16,618 nucleotides of DNA, from contig JBEKHI010000264.1 of assembly GCA_050012355.1 (NCBI GenBank), positions 1 to 16,618 on the forward strand, in the 5' to 3' direction. This document shows, one piece after another, positions 11,691 through 16,618 of this stretch. Each line of letters opens with the position of its first letter. Positions within the stretch are counted from its first letter, which is position 1. Position numbers and translations under genes: made by a program. This stretch comes from JBEKHI01 sp050012355. GTDB taxonomy: Bacteria > Actinomycetota > Actinomycetes > Streptosporangiales > Streptosporangiaceae. The notes below the pieces were generated by a model, which worked only from the letters and a program-made list of their open reading frames with translations, ran no database searches and had not been told where the DNA came from.

Positions 11691-12704
11691 TTAGCGGCCC
11701 GATGAGGACGTGCCAGCATCGCAGTCAGATCCTCGCGTGGGGGACGCGGACATGATGCTAGCCCCGTGTCTCGCGACATCAAGCGGGCTTATGCTCCATG
11801 CGGTACCCGTTTCTTCTACGGTTGAATCCACGATCGCGGTGACCTGATCCACCGCACCGGTAAAGGCCAGAACGGAAGGACCAGCACCCGAGACTACGGC
11901 CGGGACGCCGGCCGCCCGCAACCGGGTCACCAGATCGTAAGTGGCCGGCATCGCCTTCGCACGGTAATCCTGGTGCAACCGGTCCGCGGTCGCGTCCAGC
12001 AGCGCTTCCGGGCTGCTGGTGAGGGCCGCGACGAGCAGGGCGCTCCGTCCGCTGTTGAACGCGGCGTCCTGATGCGGCACCTGATCAGGCAGCAGCCCGC
12101 GTGCGACATCGGTACGCACCGGGTCCTGGGCGATGATCGCGACCGGCCGGATCGCCTCAAGCGGCTCTAGGCGCACGGCGCGGGTGTCCCAGGCGATCGT
12201 CAGCCCGCCGAGCAGAGCGGCCGCCACGTTGTCCGGGTGGCCCTCCAGGCGGGTCGCTAGCGGCAGCGCGGCAGCGGGGCTGGTGGCCTCGCCCGCAGGG
12301 CCACTGGCCGCGAGTGCCCGGGCCGCGAGAATGCCCGCGACGATCGCCGCCGCGGAGGAGCCAAGGCCACGGCCGTGCGGTATCCGGTTCACACAGCGCA
12401 GCGCGAGGCCTGGCGGCTGCCTCCCGAGTTCACCGAAGGCCGCGCGCATGGCCCGCACCACGAGGTGGTTCTCCCCCGCATCCGCCAGGTCGGCGCCTTC
12501 GCCGGTCACCTCGATGGTCAGGCCGCCCTCGGTAACCCGCGCCTCCACCTCGTCATAAAGCGTCAGCGCCAGCCCGAGCGCGTCGAAGCCCGGCCCCAGG
12601 TTCGCGCTCGTCGCCGGTACCCGTATCCGGACGGGCGCACCCCATCGATGGCCCATCGATGGGGTTATAGGCCCATGGGTGGGACATTCATGGGGTGTGG
12701 TCAT
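11691..12704 (-). CDS. thrB: Homoserine kinase
   Basis: Phosphorylates homoserine with ATP, the step before threonine synthase. GHMP-kinase features are clear: VRIRVPATSANLGPGFDALG at the N-terminus, the phosphate loop IPHGRGLGSSAAAIVAG (about 108-124), LEGHPDNVAAALLGG, and VSGAGPSVLAF near the end. The start is uncertain. ATG 12704 lies 5 bases after the thrC stop with no ribosome binding site and gives 337 residues. ATG 12656 gives 321 residues, closer to the usual 300-310, but sits inside an 11-bp hairpin. The extra N-terminal residues (MTTPHECPTHGPITPS) have no family counterpart that I know. The last 20 residues are a hydrophilic extension. Confidence 0.94.
   Translation of the reverse strand: MTTPHECPTHGPITPSMGHRWGAPVRIRVPATSANLGPGFDALGLALTLYDEVEARVTEGGLTIEVTGEGADLADAGENHLVVRAMRAAFGELGRQPPGLALRCVNRIPHGRGLGSSAAAIVAGILAARALAASGPAGEATSPAAALPLATRLEGHPDNVAAALLGGLTIAWDTRAVRLEPLEAIRPVAIIAQDPVRTDVARGLLPDQVPHQDAAFNSGRSALLVAALTSSPEALLDATADRLHQDYRAKAMPATYDLVTRLRAAGVPAVVSGAGPSVLAFTGAVDQVTAIVDSTVEETGTAWSISPLDVARHGASIMSASPTRGSDCDAGTSSSGR
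12639..12665 (-). promoter_or_regulatory. 11-bp perfect hairpin over the thrB translation start region
   Basis: ACCCCATCGAT (12639-12649) pairs with ATCGATGGGGT (12655-12665) around a 5-base loop. It is made of two tandem copies of the palindrome CCATCGATGG (12642-12651 and 12653-12662). A further palindrome, CCCATGGG (12672-12679), lies next to it. The alternative thrB ATG (12656) lies at the stem-loop junction, so folding could block initiation there. Whether the element is in the coding sequence or the leader depends on the true start. Confidence 0.6.
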
Positions 12705-12709
12705 AACGG

Positions 12710-13783
12710 TCAAGCCAGGCCGAGGGCCTCGGCGGCGGCGCCCACCTCGACCGGGATGGTCTTCGGGGCGGGAGCGCCGGACAGCGCCCAGTCGGGGTCC
12801 TTGAGCCCGTTGCCGGTGATGGTGCACACGACGCGCGAGCCAGCCGGGATCGCGCCCGATTCCCGCGACGCGAGCAGCCCCGCGACGGACGCCGACGACC
12901 CGAGTTCGCCGAACACGGCCTCCTCCCGGGCCAGCAGTCGGTACGCCGCCAGGATCTCCCGGTCAGTCACGGCCGCGATAAGCCCGCCGGAAGCATCCCG
13001 CGCCTGCTCGGCCAGGGACCACGAGGCAGGGTTACCGATCCGGATCGCGGTGGCGATCGTCTGTGGATGCGTCACCGGCTCGCCGCGCACGATCGGAGCG
13101 GCGCCGGACGCCTGGAAGCCGAACATCCGGGGCAGCCGGGTCGACGCGCCAGCCTCAAAGTACTCCTGGTAACCCATCCAGTACGCGGTGATGTTGCCGG
13201 CGTTGCCAACCGGCAGGCAGTGGATGTCCGGCGCGTCGCCGAGCGCGTCGACGACCTCGAAAGCCGCGGTCTTCTGCCCCTGTATCCGGTCGGGGTTCAC
13301 CGAGTTCACCAGCGCTACCGGGAACGACGCCGACAGCTTGCGCGCCAGTTCCAGGCAATCGTCGAACGATCCTTCCACCTGCAGCAGCCGGGCACCGTGT
13401 ACCAGCGCCTGGGCCAGCTTGCCGATCGCGATCTTCCCCCGTGGCACGAGGACGGCGCAGGTCAGCCCGGCCCGCGCGGCGTACGCGGCGGCGGACGCCG
13501 ACGTGTTGCCGGTGGACGCGCAGATGACGGCCTTGGCACCCGCGCCAGCCGCCATGGACAGCGCGACGGTCATGCCGCGGTCCTTGAACGACCCGGTCGG
13601 GTTCAGCCCCTCGACTTTGAGATACACGTCACAGTCGGTCCGCGCGGACAGCACCGGGGCTGGCAGCAATGGCGTGCCACCCTCGCGCAATGTGATCACC
13701 GGAGTCTCGGCGGTTACCGGCAGCCGCGACCTGTACTCCTCGATGACGCCTCGCCACGCACGTGTGGCGACCGACGCTGTCAT
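12710..13783 (-). CDS. thrC: Threonine synthase
   Basis: PLP enzyme converting O-phosphohomoserine to threonine. The 357-residue product has the PLP lysine K67 in GLNPTGSFKDRGM, the substrate loop ASTGNTSASAAAYAARAG, and the phosphate-binding PVGNAGNITAYW. Size and motifs fit the short bacterial/actinobacterial class. Two starts adjoin: GTG 13786 (GTGA with the hom stop) and ATG 13783. ATG 13783 is preferred because GGAGG lies 7 bases upstream; it shares one base with the hom TGA (TGATG). It lies between hom and thrB in the threonine block. Confidence 0.97.
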   Translation of the reverse strand: MTASVATRAWRGVIEEYRSRLPVTAETPVITLREGGTPLLPAPVLSARTDCDVYLKVEGLNPTGSFKDRGMTVALSMAAGAGAKAVICASTGNTSASAAAYAARAGLTCAVLVPRGKIAIGKLAQALVHGARLLQVEGSFDDCLELARKLSASFPVALVNSVNPDRIQGQKTAAFEVVDALGDAPDIHCLPVGNAGNITAYWMGYQEYFEAGASTRLPRMFGFQASGAAPIVRGEPVTHPQTIATAIRIGNPASWSLAEQARDASGGLIAAVTDREILAAYRLLAREEAVFGELGSSASVAGLLASRESGAIPAGSRVVCTITGNGLKDPDWALSGAPAPKTIPVEVGAAAEALGLA

Positions 13784-15084
13784 CACGGGGCCTCCTCCCC
13801 TTCAACCCGCATGACGCTGACCACGGCCCGGACCGACGGCAGCGACTCCAGCTCACGCACGGTCGCGGACAACGCGGCATCCCGCGCCTCATGGGTCACG
13901 AGCACGAGCTGGGCCTCGTCGCCGCGACCTTCCTGGCGCACCGCCCGGATCGAGACGCCGTGCCGCGCGAATGCGTCGGCCACGGTCGCCAGGACGCCGG
14001 GCCGGTCGGCCACGTCTAGCGAGACGTGATACCTGGTCAGAGTATCGCCCATGGGCAGTACCGGCAGCCCGGCATAGGTAGAAAGTACCGGTCCGAGCGA
14101 TCCGTCGAGTTTGTTCCGGGCGACGGCGACGATGTCACCGAGCACCGCCGAGGCCGTCGGAGTGCCCCCGGCCCCCGCACCGTAGAACATCAGTGACCCA
14201 GCGGAGTCAGCCTCGACGAACACCGCGTTATAGGCTCCGCCGACCGACGCGAGCGGATGCGTCCGCGGGATCATCGCCGGGTGGACCCGCACCGAGACCC
14301 CTCGGTCGGACCGCTCGCAGATCGCCAGCAGCTTAACGACGCGTCCCAGCCCACGGGCGGACGCGATGTCCGCGGCGCTGACCTCGGTGATGCCTTCGCG
14401 GTACACGTCAGCGGCGGTCACCTCGGTGTGGAAGGCCAGCCTGGCAAGTATCGCGGCCTTGGCGGCGGCGTCGAACCCCTCGACGTCGGCGGTGGGGTCC
14501 GCCTCGGCGTAGCCGAGTGACTGCGCCTCTTCCAGCGTCTCGGTGAAGTCGGCGCCCGCGGAGTCCATCTGGTCCAGGATGAAGTTCGTGGTCCCGTTGA
14601 CGATCCCGAGCACCCGCCGTACCCGGTCCCCGGCCAGCGACTCGCGCAGCGGCCGCAGCAGCGGTATACCGCCCGCCACCGCCGCCTCGTAGTACAGGTC
14701 CACGCCGTACTCAGCCGACGCGCCGTGTATCTCCACGCCGTTCTCCGCGAGCAGCGCCTTGTTCGCCGTAATGACCGGCTTGCCCGCCTTCATTGCTGCC
14801 AATATGACAGAACGAGCGGGCTCGATCCCCCCGATCACCTCGACCACCATGTCGATGTCCGGCCTGGTGGCCAGTCCCATCGCGTCCGCGGTGAACAGCG
14901 CGGGGTCCAAGTCCCCCGAACGGCGGTGGTTGAGCCGACGCACCGCGATCCCGGCCAGTTCGACGCGTGCGCCTACCCGGTTGGCGAGATCGTCGGCCTG
15001 ATCAAGCAGCAGCCGCGCCACCTCGGACCCGACCGAACCGCAGCCGAGCAGGGCTACCTTAAGCTTTTTCGGCCCATCGTTCAT
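13783..15084 (-). CDS. hom: Homoserine dehydrogenase with C-terminal ACT domain
   Basis: Reduces aspartate semialdehyde to homoserine, the branch leading to threonine and methionine. The 433-residue product has the nucleotide-binding GCGSVG (14-19), TANKALLA with Lys109, EAAVAGGIPLLRPL, and VEGFDAAAKAAILA with Asp205/Lys209 in the catalytic positions. It has a C-terminal ACT domain (about 352-425, HVSLDVADRPGVLATVADAF). In Corynebacterium the C-terminal part mediates threonine feedback inhibition, so the same is likely here. ATG 15084 overlaps the lysA TGA as ATGA. Its stop overlaps thrC, indicating one translationally coupled unit. Confidence 0.97.
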   Translation of the reverse strand: MNDGPKKLKVALLGCGSVGSEVARLLLDQADDLANRVGARVELAGIAVRRLNHRRSGDLDPALFTADAMGLATRPDIDMVVEVIGGIEPARSVILAAMKAGKPVITANKALLAENGVEIHGASAEYGVDLYYEAAVAGGIPLLRPLRESLAGDRVRRVLGIVNGTTNFILDQMDSAGADFTETLEEAQSLGYAEADPTADVEGFDAAAKAAILARLAFHTEVTAADVYREGITEVSAADIASARGLGRVVKLLAICERSDRGVSVRVHPAMIPRTHPLASVGGAYNAVFVEADSAGSLMFYGAGAGGTPTASAVLGDIVAVARNKLDGSLGPVLSTYAGLPVLPMGDTLTRYHVSLDVADRPGVLATVADAFARHGVSIRAVRQEGRGDEAQLVLVTHEARDAALSATVRELESLPSVRAVVSVMRVEGEEAP

Positions 15085-16463
15085 CCGACATCCAGTTTTA
15101 GCAGGTCATCCAGCGACTCGCGGCGAACGATCTCGCGGGCGGCGCCGTCGCGCACGGCGACGACGCCCGGGCGTGGCAGGTGGTTGTAGTTGGAGGCGAG
15201 CGACCAGCAGTAGGCTCCGGTGCCCGCGACGGCGAGCAGGTCTCCGGTGGCCAGGTCTGACGGCAGGTAGCAGTCCTTGACGACTATGTCGCCGCTCTCA
15301 CAGTGCCGCCCGACCACCCGGGACAACATCGGCGGCGCGTCCGAGGCACGCGAGGCGAGCACGCAGGTGTAGGAGGCGTCGTACAGCGCGGTCCTGATGT
15401 TGTCGGACATGCCGCCGTCCACGCTCACGTAGGTGCGCAGCCCGTCGACGTCCTTGATGGTGCCGACCTCGTACAGGGTCGCGGTGGACGCCCCGACGAT
15501 GGCGCGGCCCGGTTCGATCGTCAGCCTCGGCTCAGGGAGGCCTGCCTCGGCGCACTGCCGTGACACGATCGACCGGAGCGACTTGGCCAGCGATTGCACG
15601 TCGGGAGCGTCGTCTTCCGGGGTGTAGGCGATGCCGAAGCCGCCGCCTAGGTCAAGCTCCTCGATCGCGACGCCATGCTCGGCCTGGATGCGCTTGGCGA
15701 GCTCTAGCACCCGGTGCGCCGCGACCTCGAAACCCGCGGTGTCGAAGATCTGCGATCCGATATGCGAGTGCAGCCCGGCGAACGTCAGGTCCGGACAGGC
15801 AAGCACCCGGCGCACCGCCTCGTCCGCGTCGCCCGAGCCGAGCGAGAACCCGAACTTCTGGTCATCGTGCGCCGTCGCCATGAACTCGTGGGTGTGCGCC
15901 TCGACGCCGGTGGTGACCCGGACGAGGACCCGGATCTGGGTCTTCTGCTCCGCGGCCACATAAGCGAGCCGGGCGATCTCCGCGAAGGAGTCGGCCACGA
16001 CGTGCCCGACCCCGGCTTCGATGGCGCTGGTGATCTCGGACAGCAGCTTGTTGTTGCCGTGCAGCGTGATCATCTCGGGGGCCACGCCGGCCAACAGCGC
16101 GACCTTGAGCTCGCCACCGGTACAGACGTCGACGCCGAGTCCCTCCTGGGACACCCAGCGAAGCACCGCGCGCGAGCAGAACGCCTTGGACGCGTAGAAC
16201 ACGCCGTCGCCAAAGGCCCCGACGTAATCCCGGCACCGGCTGCGCACGTCCGCCTCGTCCATGACGTACACCGGGGTGCCGAACTCAGTGGCGAGATCAC
16301 GCACGTCCACATCACCGATCGTGAGTACGCCGTCACGACGATGCGCACCGCGTGGCCAGATGTCCGGGTGCAGCGCGTTCAGGTCCGCAGGGGGCGCCGG
16401 CGGATGGTCCGCCGGAAGCACGTCCGCATAACGCGGCCCCGCCGGGTGAGCGACACGGCTCAT
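15081..16463 (-). CDS. lysA: Diaminopimelate decarboxylase
   Basis: Decarboxylates meso-diaminopimelate to lysine with PLP. The 460-residue product starts MSRVAHPAGPRYADVLP, nearly the N-terminus I know from Streptomyces LysA. It carries the PLP lysine K93 in FYASKAF, HSHIGSQ (232-238), GGGFGIAYT (273-281), EPGRAIVG (317-324), the active-site CESGD (388-392) contributed across the dimer, and GAYCWSLASNYN. ATG 16463 follows AAGGGA by 8 bases. Oddly, the same frame stays open upstream to the window edge and encodes an ArgS-like C-terminus. LysA may therefore start internally or be the second half of a fusion. Confidence 0.96.
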   Translation of the reverse strand: MSRVAHPAGPRYADVLPADHPPAPPADLNALHPDIWPRGAHRRDGVLTIGDVDVRDLATEFGTPVYVMDEADVRSRCRDYVGAFGDGVFYASKAFCSRAVLRWVSQEGLGVDVCTGGELKVALLAGVAPEMITLHGNNKLLSEITSAIEAGVGHVVADSFAEIARLAYVAAEQKTQIRVLVRVTTGVEAHTHEFMATAHDDQKFGFSLGSGDADEAVRRVLACPDLTFAGLHSHIGSQIFDTAGFEVAAHRVLELAKRIQAEHGVAIEELDLGGGFGIAYTPEDDAPDVQSLAKSLRSIVSRQCAEAGLPEPRLTIEPGRAIVGASTATLYEVGTIKDVDGLRTYVSVDGGMSDNIRTALYDASYTCVLASRASDAPPMLSRVVGRHCESGDIVVKDCYLPSDLATGDLLAVAGTGAYCWSLASNYNHLPRPGVVAVRDGAAREIVRRESLDDLLKLDVG

Positions 16464-16618
16464 GGGGTGGATCCCTTCTAGTGCGCCTAACAGCCGGTCA
16501 GGCGCGGTTATCCCGAGCAGACCGAGGCCCGCGGCGAGTCCGGTCCGCGCCGCAGCAGCTAGTTCCAGGTTACTGGCGGGGCCTATGCGCAGGATGATGC
16601 CGTAGGCGAGCTCTTCCA
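16464..16618 (-). CDS. C-terminus of an ArgS-like anticodon-binding protein, in frame with lysA
   Basis: The minus frame from the window edge reads LELAAAARTGLAAGLGLLGITAPDRL, then a short linker LGALEGIHP directly before the LysA methionine. The LGITAPDRL ending resembles the C-terminus of arginyl-tRNA synthetase and of the actinobacterial ArgS-related anticodon-binding protein (DALR domain) encoded next to lysA. Only about 51 residues are in the window, so true ArgS and the related stand-alone protein cannot be told apart. No stop codon separates it from lysA; the other two frames contain stops. Either a natural fusion, a lost stop, or a sequencing error is possible. Confidence 0.6.

Noticed and set aside
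11243..11782. Upstream in-frame extension of rho
   Set aside because: The extension runs through the noncoding leader into thrB and has no Rho similarity; GTG 11242 with AAGGA gives the known SDTTELL N-terminus.

Overview
The window is high-GC DNA with strong G/C preference at third codon positions. Every recognisable gene lies on the minus strand. Gene content and order (an ArgS-like anticodon-binding end, lysA, hom, thrC, thrB, rho, rpmE, prfA, prmC, a Sua5-family gene, a WecA/MraY-family gene, then the ATP synthase operon) match the conserved arrangement of high-GC Actinobacteria such as Streptomyces and relatives. A Streptosporangiales- or Streptomycetales-like genome is my best guess. 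The exact taxon cannot be read from the sequence.

Read in the direction of transcription (high to low coordinates), the right third is an aspartate-family amino-acid block: lysA (lysine), hom, thrC and thrB (threonine), joined by 1- to 4-base start/stop overlaps or a 5-base gap. The frame upstream of lysA encodes the C-terminus of an ArgS-like protein and runs into lysA with no stop codon. About 450 bases of structured leader then precede rho, whose product carries a long disordered, repeat-bearing Asn/Arg/Asp/Gly-rich insertion. A large stem-loop follows rho. rpmE (zinc-ribbon L31) comes next and ends at a hairpin followed by TTT. Then come prfA (release factor 1), its methylase prmC, and a threonylcarbamoyl-AMP synthase, overlapping head to tail.

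Next is a WecA-like polyprenyl-phosphate sugar-phosphate transferase that appears broken. After the conserved HLHH loop the reading frame changes, the last two membrane helices are missing, and a proline-rich tail continues in another frame. A gap of about 570 bases without a convincing gene holds a regular G-quadruplex motif, GC-rich direct repeats, a 14-bp stem-loop and an AT-rich patch.

The left quarter is the ATP synthase operon: a possible 52-residue ORF coupled by ATGA to atpI, then an atpZ-like gene with a Lys/Ala/Asn repeat tail, atpB, atpE, atpF, atpH and the first 125 codons of atpA. A perfect TTGTGA-N6-TCACAA palindrome, the CRP/GlxR-type operator, lies just upstream and suggests cAMP-linked control.

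I see no CRISPR array, transposon, prophage or defence system. Most of the window is conserved housekeeping. The most interesting signals are the broken wecA-like gene, the ArgS-like/LysA frame continuity, the CRP-like operator, the G-quadruplex array, and repeat tails in three unrelated proteins (Rho, AtpZ-like, Sua5-like).
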